64,000 nucleotides of DNA from Amblyomma americanum (taxonomy: Eukaryota > Arthropoda > Arachnida > Ixodida > Ixodidae), in the NCBI RefSeq assembly GCF_052857255.1, contig NC_135500.1, positions 103,606,048-103,670,047 on the forward strand. The letters run 5' to 3'. The position numbers were made by a program, and so were the translations under genes. The notes under the pieces are model-generated. The model did no database searches and was not told the origin of the DNA. It was given only the letters and a program-made list of their open reading frames with translations. Positions within the stretch are counted from its first letter, which is position 1. Every line of letters begins with the position of its first letter. This document shows, piece by piece, positions 47,301 to 58,115 of this stretch.

Positions 47301-47497
47301 ACCAGCTGGTGTTCTTTAATGTGCACTGTCACTAGTAAGTGAATCACGAATGAACCACTTCGTGCGCTTTGCCTTACTAACATAAAAGTGTTGACCTGAG
47401 TTCGACGTTGACAAAATTTTCTCGGTCACTTGTCGTACAACGCCTAGCAGGACGGTGTGCATATATTCCACACTAAACCCATTGACAAGGTCTAGAC
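44399..47497 (-). pseudogene. CACTA/EnSpm-like transposase, 3' half (copy 2)
   Basis: Only exons 3-5 remain. Exon 3 (47497-47378, 120 nt) reads FSVEYMHTVLLGV, with the last exon base changed before GTAAGG. Exon 4 (46598-46338, 261 nt, the length of copy 1 exon 4 without its insertion) includes HWKASEWKQW, with a GAG-to-TAG stop at 46366-46368. Exon 5 (45176-44399, 778 nt) keeps the C-terminal segment deleted from copy 1 (TSTFTALQYERFVQAEEVFH, IIADRDAAPLH), but has a one-base deletion near 45066 and a TAG at 44792-44794. Exons 1-2 were lost with the 6.96-kb deletion. Confidence 0.78.
47216..47324 (-). mobile_element. 5'-truncated SINE, orthologous insertion (copy 2)
   Basis: It occupies the same site and truncation point as 13291-13399. 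Its flanks are actttcactagtaag (47201-47215) and actgtcactagtaag (47325-47339). It therefore inserted before the segment duplicated. Confidence 0.9.
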
Positions 47498-48539
47498 CTG
47501 AAATAAAAGAGAACGTCTAGTATCAGTAAAAATACAGCACAATTCTATGAAATAAATTACAGTAATGAGTAAAATACTGATGTAGGTACTGAAGGTGGAT
47601 AAAATGAGACAAAATAATACCAAAAGTTAGTTGCAAAAAAATTTACATATTGCAGGGGCTGTAGAAACTATATACTAGAAGCAACCAATTTTGCATTTAG
47701 TGTTGCACAGTTTAATAAACAAGGCAGCAGCCTAGTGCTATCGTTTTATAGCTGACGAAAACCATGGCCTGGTGGAGACATTTGGATTGTGTAGAAAACT
47801 GGCTTGCAAACTTTGGCAGTCCCAAGAAGTTTTAGGGGGAAAAGCCTCCGAAACAACAACCCAAACACTGGGGCCTCGCCGAGGGCTTCTCAGCTGGCGA
47901 TTTATGATGAAGGCTTTCGTCGATTTAGTTCCTTCGTTAGCACTTGGACGTCTGCTGTGCGATTGGCGCGGAAGGCTCAAGGTACAGCCACAAAGCCTCT
48001 GCTTATTAAAAATGGGTCGTTTCCTCTAAGACTATCACATTATCACATGCTTTGGAAGAACAGGAAATAGAAGTTGTTTGTTTCTCAGCTTGCTCGGACA
48101 GATGCAGCAGTTGCTTCCTGCCTGAGTACTCGCTTTGTCATAAACATTTCAGTATTCACGAGGCCTTGTAAGTGTAAATATAAAGAGCAGCAAATTTTTG
48201 GAATTTTTTGGCCTAATGATTGCTTTAATATCCCTGGGAATTCTCAAACTCTGCTCCCCTCTTTATCTCAATCTTGCTTCATGCAAATAAACTTGGGGAC
48301 ATTTAGTGGCATATTTGAAGCGACACTGAGGACAACTTGAAGTTGGCCTCTATGAATAGATTGCGGAATTCTAATGACAAAGACGCACTTTCACTGTAAA
48401 AGGAGCTTTTATGAGCTAGAAAAGGAGAAATAGAAGCCATTTTCGGACACTGTTGTACATTTTATGTAACAAGGGGCCTTTCTCTGCCGCACTTCATTGT
48501 TGTTCCACAGTGCTTATTTTTTTATGTATTTCGTTAATC

Positions 48540-49545
48540 GCAGATGAAATAGCGAGCTATGTTCGAAGGGGCCAGCAGCGTGGTGAGGTGACTGCAGAAT
48601 ATATTATGCCTCCCTCTATGGACCCAGGTAACACTTATGATATTCCCGAATATCTTGTCAAATTAGAGCAAACTGTAATCAATGTTTCGTTTGATATGTT
48701 TGCAGGCGCACAGCTTCCCGAGATGAAGCTGACGCCCACGACAAGTGCTACAGGTGCTACAGGTAAATTTTTAACTGCTAATTTTTATTTCCGCCTCCCT
48801 GAAACATCACCAGTACAGGCATATGAGAACAGGTGAATTAGCTTAGGCCAGTTCTTAGGGCCAGTATTCTTACTTTATTCCTTGAGCAGTGGATAACAAT
48901 ATTATTAAAACAATAATAAAAATGAATACATTATGCCTCCCTCTTTGGAACCAGGTAACACTTATGATATTCCAGAATATCTTGTCATATTAGAGCAAAC
49001 TGTAATCAATGTTTCGTTTGATATATTTGCAGGCGCACAACTTGCCGAGGCGATGCTGACGGCCACGACAAGTGCTACAGGTGCTACAGGTAAATTTTTA
49101 ACTGCTAATTTTTATTTCCGGCTCCCTGAAACATCCACAGTACAGGCACATGAGAACAGATGAATTAGCTGAGGCCAGTTCTTAGGGCCAGTATTCTTAG
49201 TTGATCTCTTGAGCAGTGGATAACAATATTAATAAAAACAATAATAAAAAGGAATACATTATGCCTCCCTCTATGGACCCAGGTAACACTTATAATATTC
49301 CCGAATATCTTGTCAAATTAGAGCAAACTGTAATCAATGTTTCGTTTGATATATTTGCAGGCGCACAACTCCCCGAGGCGATGCTGATGGCCACAAGTGC
49401 TACAGGTGCTACAGGTAAATTTTTAACTGTTAATATTTATTTCCGGCTCCCTGAAATATCACCAGTACAGGCATATGAGAACAGGTGAATTAGCTGAGGC
49501 CAGTTTTGAGGGCCAGTATTCTTACTCTATCCCTTGAGCAGTGGA
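48540..49545 (+). repeat. 327-bp tandem array, three units (copy 2)
   Basis: ATGs sit at 48606, 48933 and 49261, giving spacings of 327 and 328 bases. Each unit keeps the same open frame of about 75 codons (MPPS(M/L)(D/E)PGNTY(D/N)IPEY...VQA(Y/H)ENR) and the internal 57-base exon-like core between tttgcag and gtaaat; unit 3 has lost one codon of the core. A ttaataaaaacaataataaa spacer separates the units. Confidence 0.88.
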
Positions 49546-50939
49546 TACCTCAAAGGATTCACTGATTTTCTGAAGCAGTATAAGGAGGTGTTGAATTCAG
49601 GTGCAAACCAAAGCTTTCTTAGATCAGCTGTGTAAACTGCCAGGGGGCCATTTTCGGTAAACTTTTCTGGAAAAAAGTTGCACATTAGAATCAAGTAAGT
49701 ATAATAATTGGGCAACAATGAAGTATAACAGCAAATGAACGAACACCCGCCAAATTATAAAAAAGGAAACGGGAGATATTTTTGGGCGTGCCTGGGTTCT
49801 CTGCTCACCGGGATTACTATAGTATATGGTTGGCTAAGAAAAGAAATTCAAAGAGTGACTGACTAGAGTGTTTCGGGAGCCATTGCCAATCTCTCACGGA
49901 AAATAAGAGGACTGATCTGTAGCAGGCAATGTGCGGTATGGAGGAAGAGAAGCTCAAGAGAGGCCCTTTCTTACTGAGTTACACAATAAAAAGTGTGCTG
50001 AAAGTAGCATGTTTTTGTAACGACTACTGGGATTCTTTGACCGGAGGCACAGCCAATAATGTTGAGCGTAGCATTGTCTTTTCCAACATTGTCTGCTGTG
50101 CATACACTTGAAACAGTGGCCAACAAGCAAGGAGGAGCACTCATGTTCGGCTTCAAAAAATGTGACTTAAAGGCCTCTCAAATTCTTTTCTTGCTCCATC
50201 TTGTGTGGTAAGGCCCGATATGGCAATAAAGGCATTCATGCTCCCATTGAGCAAGAGACGTATGCGGGCATAGCGAAAGGCTGTGCACATCACTAATCAT
50301 CCTATGCCTACCTGCTCCAGTCTGCACTGCTGAAGCTCTGTGCTGTACAAAGAAGCGAATATCCTCTGTAAAGGGGTAATGATACAGGCACGAGGCATTA
50401 ACTTTCTTCTGGAACTTTGCACTGCGGTCGTGATGTGCTCAGGAAACGTTCTGTATTGGTGAAGCAATGCATAGATCGCTGGGACATTTGCATTTCAGGT
50501 TTTAATTGCCAAAGTGCTTGCCTGTGTTTAATTTGCTATATTTTTATTAGACAGAAATGCAGTGAAGTGGTGTACAGTATTTTTTTCGACAATGGTTTTG
50601 TTGACTCCGCCCTGGCTTGCGTGTCTCCAACTGAAGCTGATATGCATTGTGGTGAGTGTTGAATTTTTCTCGATCCATTAGTGACCAGTTCTGAGATTGG
50701 TTTTGTTTCATGGTGATTCAGCCCCGCCTTCTACATCTCCAGAGGAACTTGCTGTACCTTGTGGTGAGTCTAGTATTTTGCTCATTCCTTAGAGACCCAT
50801 TCATCCAGCAAATTTCGGAAGAAAAAACAATTGTGCAATTGTTCATCATAAAATGAATTTCCAACTATGCTGAAAAAAAGCTCTGTGACCTAATAAAATT
50901 AAGCACACATGCTTGTTTTGATTTATTTGCATCATTTTC
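49546..50939. other. Duplicated DNA without an assigned gene (copy 2)
   Basis: It is collinear with 22891-24274 and keeps the two exon-like segments ending in HCG/GTGAGT and PCG/GTGAGT. Nothing further is recognised. Confidence 0.35.
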
Positions 50940-51470
50940 TTTTACTATGAAAGCTTGTTAAATCTAACCTGAAGGGGACTGGAAAATTGTTCGAATTAAG
51001 CGAAGTTCGAATTATCGAATGGCAGCAGGAATGAGCGGTCATTGCGCCCTATTTAACGGGCTGAATTCTAAGCAGTCACACCTAGACTAATTATCACAAT
51101 CTAGGCGCTACTATAAGTTCGTGGCGGGCAATTTTGAGAATCAAATTCATGCGGTCCTGATGGCAAATAAATTTATTGGCCAGTTATGCACCAGAAACAA
51201 GTACTTGAATGCATACGCGTAAGCAGCAAGCTTTAGTGCTAGAATATAGGACACTATTTATGCTCTAAAGCATGTTTATTTATGGGGTAGGGTATTCAAA
51301 ATTAAAAATAATCTGTGATGTGCATTTTCTTGTGTTCCTTCTGCTGAGACTCCATCAGCATCACTTGGAGCTTGCCCAAGAGCTCCAGTGCAACGTCAGA
51401 GTTCTCATTGGCAGAGAAGTAGCATGCTGCAACATCGAGTGCCGAGACTACATCACATGCAAGTAGAACC
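50940..51470 (-). mobile_element. Old pogo/Tigger-like remnant (copy 2)
   Basis: It is collinear with 24275-24800: a degenerate terminal repeat at the left and the antisense transposase tail at about 51350-51440. Confidence 0.65.
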
Positions 51471-51974
51471 TAGAAAGCTTTGTTTCCTTTTCTCATTTTT
51501 TACTGGAAGAGCACTGTCCGCATCCTGCACGATGGGCGAGTTACAGAAATTTTGAAGTCTGCTACAGTGCAAAGTGAATACTCCTTAACCATGGTCACTA
51601 GACCTGTTTTGGTTGAAAAAATTGGGTGCAGCACGGGAGACTTGGGGAGGCACAAAAACGTTGCACATCTTCTCTGCACGCTCCTGCAGTATGTAGCCAT
51701 TACTTGCGATGGGCGATGAAGCAGAGCTGTTCCTACCTGCTGCTTGTCACATGCATGTCGGGCATAAGGCGATCATCTCCAGCACTGCACCCAACTTCTG
51801 CGTGCAGGGCAACACGGGCCATGACGGAGTTCATGCTTTGCTGGGTAGCCGACTTCCAGATTTCTGCAGCCCATCATCGAGTTATGATCATGGTTTCCGA
51901 GTTTTCCAAACTGCGTTTTATGTCAAAAGTGTGATGTCTTCTGACCTCAATATGTGCAGAGGACACTACTCAAG

Positions 51975-52109
51975 AATATCTGATACGGGTCCTACTTGGA
52001 CCCAAGGTATTAAACTTATTTTTGAAATGCGGCGGAGTGCTTGAAGCTTGCTTCATCTCCGCCACGTGTTGGCTCGGTATTGCACTGCCTCCGGGGTCGG
52101 CCCACTAAA
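51975..52109. mobile_element. ~135-bp insertion specific to copy 2
   Basis: Copy 1 reads actactcaagcaaacgctcctgc at this place. Copy 2 has about 135 extra bases containing gcggcggagtgcttgaagcttgcttcatctccgcc (an inverted repeat ggcggag...ctccgcc) and ending in aaaaaaag. It is a short retroelement or MITE-like insertion of unknown family. Confidence 0.6.
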
Positions 52110-52577
52110 AAAAGGCTCCTGCTACCCTGCCACTAAACACACTTGATACCGTGAATGGACAGGTGAGCATGTACATGTTTATTTCAGTAGCAAGTGATTG
52201 CAAGTTGCATATCGTACTAAACCCATTTCGTAATAAGTCCTTAAGACTGCTTTGTTTTGTTGCATAGGGGTGCATAAAAAAATGCTTTCTTTCCTGGAAG
52301 CACAGCTGACTATTCTGTTGGGTCTGGCAGCTTTTGCATAAAGGCACACTAGGCTGGCTACTGTCACTTGCCACTGTCATTCGTTGATGAGAAAGAGGAC
52401 GAACAACATTGTTCTGGCATGTATGTTGCTGCAGCCACAAGATGGACTGCCTCGGGGCGAACATCGTGACTGATGCCTAAGTGGCCATTAGGTGGTATTT
52501 TGGCTTCCGGCAATGCAAAGGAGAGACAGTTGCTGTTTGAATAAAACTTCTTTCTGGGCGAGTTGGTGCATTGTGAA

Positions 52578-53640
52578 CCTAAAAAATGTAACAGCCCTAA
52601 CTCATGCGTCCACAGAACGAAAGGAGAAATACGGGGCACAAACGCCGGCTGTCAACGTAAATTTTATTGATGGAAGGCAGGCACCTTATAACGGCGAGGA
52701 GCAGGTGGGAAAAAAATGGCAGCGATACAGCTTGGGATAACTACAGCATCGTACAATGCACACGCTAACAAGCAGTATAAGAAAATCAATACATACCAAA
52801 ACACGCACAAAAAATAAAATTTCTGGCCGGTTGTCAAAAGTTGACCTCTGGAGCAAAGAACAATAAAGAGTGGTGCTAATGCACCTACTGCCATATTTCT
52901 TTATATGGTATGCTTCCAGGCTGTCATGTGCTGTCTTGTCGGCACTCTTACCGAGAATCTTGGTCTCTGAGCAGAGCCATGCACCCTTTGCACTTCCTAA
53001 CCTGCATGCTTAACCAAATGTGCGTACTTGTACTTTAAATCACTTAAATTTCGGGTATGCTCCCCCAGACGTTCCCCGATGCACCAGCCAGTTTGGCTGA
53101 CAAAGATTTCCACATGTCAAGGCAATAACGTAGACCACTCATGTGGAACACTTGAACTGAGTTTCATGTTTTACCTGGCATCCACATTTTATGGAACTGA
53201 AGCGATTTAAAGGGGCGAGTACATAGGTTGGGTTGTGCACTTTGGTTAGTGCAAAAGATGCATAGCTTGGTTGGGAGAGATGAGGATTCTCGGCAATAGT
53301 GCAGACAAAATGGCGTGTCAGCTTTGAAGTATACCATGTAAAGCAGTAGGCGCATTAGCAGCCTCTCTTTATAACTCTTTGCAGGGGATGGCGGCTTTTA
53401 GAAGTGGCGAACAAAATGAGTTTTTTCCTTTGTATTGGTTTTTCTTATGTTCCTTGCTTGTGCTTACATTTTTTGTTGTTATCCCCGATTGTATCGCTCC
53501 CATTTTTTTCCCATCTGTTCATCACTGCTACAAGGCGTCTGCCTTCCATCAATAAAATTTCAGTTGACAGCCAGCGCTTCTGTCTCGCATTCCTTCTCTC
53601 ATTTTGCGAATGCATGTGTTAGCACTATTATATTTCTTAG
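52578..53640. mobile_element. 1.06-kb element with long terminal inverted repeats (copy 2)
   Basis: It is collinear with 25773-26836 and nearly the same length. The left arm cctaaaaaatgtaacagccc pairs with the right arm ending ...attatatttcttag. It inserted before the duplication. Confidence 0.75.
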
Positions 53641-53798
53641 ACAGTTGTTGTGGCTGGTGCCGCAGAAATGTCAAGTTTGCGTGTTGCAGGCACGTAACCA
53701 AGATTGTCAACACTTTTACATGCAGCTCATGTATTTAATGCAGTTTTTGCCATCTCCAACCACGTATTACCTTGCGATGTGGAGAAAAATTTCCATGT

Positions 53799-54345
53799 GG
53801 ACTGACAGACAGAAAAACTTTATTTCTGCAAGTGAGTTTTAGACCCTGCTGGGTCCCTGGGCTACTGCGCGGTCCCGCACTGCTTCATGTAGATCATGTC
53901 GGGACTCGACGTTGGCAGCCCGAGTCACCGCACCAAGCTGCGATATCAAGTCTCCAGACGTGATCAGGACCTCCCCGTCCTCTCAGCTCGAGATGCCGTG
54001 CTGTCCCTGCGGGGGAGGGTCAGTAGGGCAGCCGAAAAGGATGTGGCGGAGTGTGGCCTGAGGGTCACCGCATAGGAAGCATGCAGGGGACCTGCCACAA
54101 TAGTGGGATGGCAGCTGAGGGGATGACAGAGAGCGGGTATGGAGGCGTCTGAAGACGATCTGTTGGGAGCACGGTGTAAGAATACTGAGGTACTGTGCCG
54201 CTGGAGTGTCCCGATTATGTTCAGCCACGGCGGAGTGCGCCATGCAGTTTGGCTGCAAGCCGACAGATGGCAGCGATGTCAGCGGGCCCATTTGAGCGGT
54301 TCTGGCGCCTTGAGATTCCGCTGCCCAAGCTCGATTTTCACTTTA
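53799..54345 (-). pseudogene. Old I-type LINE 3' end, uninterrupted (copy 2)
   Basis: The minus strand encodes a C-terminal zinc knuckle CFLCGDPQATLRHILFGCP, a stop near 53983, a 3' untranslated stretch, AATAAAG and a (TCTG)n tail. It contains the empty target sites of LINE A (about 53897-53909) and LINE B (54022-54034). Confidence 0.8.
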
Positions 54346-55015
54346 GTGGCGTGAATTAAATTCAAAACAGAATCGAAATTCGTTGCTTAAAATTAAAATC
54401 ACTAGTGTAGCAGTCTTAAAATTTTGTTTGCATGAAATTATCTTGTGCAAAGCGGTTAATGATATGGGCTCAGTCGAGCAGCACTCGAAGCTCATTCACG
54501 TTTCGCTTCCTCGCTCAGTTCATGTTTCATTCGATGTAACCATAGACCTAAGCATAATTAAACATAAGTGGGGGTCCTCGTGCCCTTTTACGCTCACAAG
54601 GGCAGAAAAGTATTCCACCGCAAAGTTTTTGCTTGACGCTTATCGTTGCTTCTTCACTCTGTATGAAGACCGTTCAAACATTGTTTCGTTGAGTGGGCTA
54701 ATTTTCAAGATGCAGAGCACTAGTACAGCGAAGCCATTTACAACTCGTTTTAGGTAAAAACCTTCTCACGCTGGAAATGTATCAGACGGGATGAAGGGGC
54801 GCGTCGGATCGTGTACCATAACCCAACGCGAAAGCTTGAGAAAAAAGCATTTGATTCCGATGCAAATTATCATAGAACAGGCACAATTTTCAATAAGCTC
54901 CTTTTCACTGGATGCTAAATGGCGATGCGGTGTATTTGTTGAAACACCATCAAGTGCAGGCATCAGAGTGGCAGAATCAGAGCCAAATTGCTGCCGCTTA
55001 CCCGATGGCTACAAG

Positions 55016-55192
55016 GCCGGCAACCAGCTTGCCATTATGCCACCAACCAGCTTGCCACTATGCCGGCAACCAGCTTGCCATATGCTGGCATAATGGTTTG
55101 CCATTATGCCAACATCCACCAGTTCCCACTACCACAATCCATCAAGATAGTGGTTTCCACTTCATCCACCATTGGCCAGATTTTTGACAGGG
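55016..55192. repeat. 177-bp direct repeat, right of copy 2
   Basis: It matches 42530-42706 base for base in length, with roughly one mismatch in ten or fewer by eye. It begins the base after the duplicated block ends. Confidence 0.88.
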
Positions 55193-56891
55193 TCTCCTCA
55201 TTTCTCGATGTCATTTTGCTAACCCATTCGAGGCTTTCCGTTTCAGATCTCTGGTATCTTTTAAATGTAAACTTCTCTATCTAACGGACAAGCACTTTCC
55301 ACTCAGAACGATCCATCAGTAATCCAACACCCCCTGGTACAATATCTATCTAAAACACTTAACCAACAGGACAAAAAAGGCTCCTTCGCCTAGGGAAAAT
55401 GAGATGTAGCCATAACCGATGGTCAATAAACAATAAGAGAGCAAAAAGCTACATAAACGCTCTGAAAACAGAAAAATTCAATTTCTTGAACACCATACTT
55501 CCACCTTAATTAGTTCAAATTCGAAAAATTTGGAACATTCTAAAGAGCTCCAACGATCGGAAAATCACCCCGGAAGACGAATCTGGTAAACAGGTCCCTC
55601 AAGGTTTATGTGCTGCCTTATTGAATAACGCCTTTTCGATCTCGTTTTCTAGTCGCACGGCCCCTAAATTTATTTATTTGTTAACATTTATTAATTTTAT
55701 TTGTTTTATTTATTAACTTCATAAACATTTTTATCAAATGACTTAACGAGAGCTATCTACACAAAGACTGGAAAAGAGGAAGAATTCCTTTAACAAACCT
55801 GGCCGCTCACACAAACCATCTTACTATCGCCCCGTTTCCTTGACATCAATACCCTGCAAATTACTTGAGCACATAATCTTCACCAACCGCGTCAACTTCC
55901 TCGAATCAAACAAGTTTCTCTACCCTCCCAGCAAGAATTCCGCAATTATACTCGTGCGCGACACAGCTTCTTAGGTTCACCAATGATCTACATTCATTTT
56001 TATACCTAGGGTTCGTTACGGATTGCGCGTTTTCAGACTTCTTGAAAGCTTTTGATGACATTAATCATCAACTTCTTATATTAAAACTCAGTCGCCTTAA
56101 CATCGGTCGCGTAGTACTTAACTTGATAACCGCATTCTTTTCTAACCGCACCCAGTACATCAGCGAACGGAACGGACTTTCTTGAGGTACCCGTCCAATC
56201 TGAAGTGCCTCAGGGATCCGTCTTGGCTCCATTACTTTTTCTAATTTATATTAATGACTCACCGAACTGTGTTTTTAGCACTATTTGTCTTTTCGCTGAT
56301 GACTGTGTAATCTACAGTAAAATAACTAATGCGTCTTTTTTTACATTACTCTAGGCTTACTAAAATAATGTCGCTTCTTAGTGCTCTTTTTGGCACATGC
56401 AACTGAACGCTGCGGAATGCAAAACAATAAGAATTTCCCGCAGTCAATCATCCTATCCCAGCCACTCTATTATTCATTCACCACTCGACTCGGTTTCTTA
56501 TAACTACCTTAGAGTACACATTACGAATAACCTTTCCTGAAAGGTTCATATTAAATGCATAGCATCCAAAGCCAGTCGCCTATGCTTGGGTGTCTAAAAT
56601 GTAACTTTTCACTACCTCCATCTTTTCTGGGAAAACAGCTACATACTACCTATGTCCGACGCAATCTGGAGTACGCTTGATCAATATGGGACTCTGGCCA
56701 TGCATCACTAAATAAAACATTGGATAGTATACAAATTCGCTCTGCTCGTTTTATCCTCAATAATTATTACCGCACAACAAGCGTCACTAACATCTAACAA
56801 AGTCTAAATTTACCCTTCTCGCTGTCCATAGCAAGATTTCTCGTATTTGCTTCTTCCATAAGATTTACCGTCCTAACAACCAGCTCACCCG

Positions 56892-57152
56892 TATAAAAAT
56901 GGTCTATAGAGAGTCTATATACTTCTTATACACCCTATTGCCTTCCTATAGATATTTTTTTATCTATTCATAGTGTATAGACTATCTACAGACAAAAGTC
57001 CACTAAATGTGTATAGCCATAAATCTATAGACTCTTTCTAGAATTTGTATTGCCTATAGACTGTTCTTCTAGGTTTGTCTATAGAGCATCTAGACTTTCT
57101 AGGCAGAAGTCTCTGAACAGTCTATAGACTGTCTAAAGAAATTTTTTAAGGG
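56892..57152. mobile_element. MITE-like insertion built of 'ctatagac' motifs
   Basis: The ends are roughly inverted: cccgtataaaaatggtctat... on the left, and on the minus strand from the right cccttaaaaaatttctttag.... Between them the self-complementary string gtctatagac and close variants recur many times. It interrupts the CR1 ORF between the ...SSPV and QIAHDQ-like segments. No protein is present. Confidence 0.6.
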
Positions 57153-57262
57153 CAGATCGCTCATGATCAGAGATGCCGCTCAGATTTCTGCACGTGTAGA
57201 CCAACGCTACAAATTCGCCATACCTCGCCAAAATACCATGACGTATGCACTTTTATTCCTAC

Positions 57263-57690
57263 CAAAATTAGCAGTGGCTTAGGTCGGCTATGCCAGGATA
57301 TACGTAGCGTGAATTACGCTGAGCCGCTGAGCCTCAATTGCTGCTGAGCAGTAATTTCGCTCTCCTCCTAGCTCCGTGGCTATATCATAGAAAACGCTCC
57401 GCTGTATGTAGTGTACTCCCACTGATACCTCTACGCATGCGCACAAAATGAAAGGCGCTATCTAGCGCCTCAGGCGGAGCGTCAGATTTGGCTACTGCGA
57501 AACGGAGGCGCACAGCTGGTCAGGCGCCGGCGCCAGTGCGTCTGCAGCGGCTATGACCGGCAAGGCGCGCGCGGCGGCTCCGGCGCGCCAGCTGTGCGCC
57601 TTGTGACGTCACTGCTCTTCGCACATGCACAGCACGGTTCTCCACGAGCCACGTGAAACTGCTTAACCTCAGCCAGTGTAGCTCACACTA
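57263..57690. mobile_element. GC-rich insertion in the CR1 LINE
   Basis: It separates the RT segment ending ...LLFLPK from the C-terminal TIKNSPD block. Its GC content contrasts with its surroundings. It contains a perfect 13-bp inverted repeat, ggcgcacagctgg (57507-57519) and ccagctgtgcgcc (57588-57600), around a ggcgccggcgcc core. Its family is unknown. Confidence 0.45.
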
Positions 57691-58115
57691 TAAAAAATTC
57701 CCCTGACTAGAATCACCTACCTCTGCCCTGGTCCCTATCACCGACAACCATCGCTTTCGTACTTCATCTAGTAACATATTTTGAAGTCCTTTTTTTTCTA
57801 ATATTGTTAGTCGCACTTGGCGATTATCATGTTCTCTGTGATTGTTACTTCATTTTTTTAATGCGTTGGTGGGAAAGCATCTAAATTTATATGTTGCATT
57901 CTCTTCAACCAATCTACTGCGTATTTGTAATCTACCCTTGTGCTTTGGATAGGTGTCGTTTTTTGTTTTGTTTTTTCCTCTGTTGTTATGGCGTTTATTT
58001 TTCTCATTTATTGTCTTGGTTTAATTTTTTTCTCTTTAATGAAATTGCTGAGTGTCATCTGTATTTCTTCTTCTCCCCTACAATGCTTTTGTACGATCTG
58101 AGGGTAAAATAAATA

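Larger units (their letters stand above)
42711..55015. other. Segmental duplication, copy 2
   Basis: It is collinear with copy 1 (9110-37500) in the same orientation. It lacks copy 1's 13870-20829; the junction at about 47799/47800 sits on a shared aac. It lacks LINE A, LINE B and the 12203 insertion, and holds the corresponding empty sites. It has its own SINE (43301-43622), a ~290-bp transposase segment deleted from copy 1, a third array unit, and a ~135-bp insertion near 51975. Both edges abut the 177-bp direct repeats. Confidence 0.93.
55195..58115 (+). pseudogene. Decayed CR1-type LINE ORF2 (reverse transcriptase), plus strand
   Basis: Read across many stops and frameshifts, the plus strand gives YRPVSLTSIPCKLLEHII near 55830, a palm motif FADDCVIYS near 56295, QLNAAECKTIRIS near 56400, RRNLEYA and IQIRSARFILNNYYRTTSVT near 56720-56790, and the C-terminal TIKNSPD(stop)NHLPLPW near 57690. 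The 3' untranslated end has AAAATAAATA at about 58105. The 5' end is truncated near the endonuclease/RT linker, next to the 177-bp repeat. Two younger insertions split it. Confidence 0.8.
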
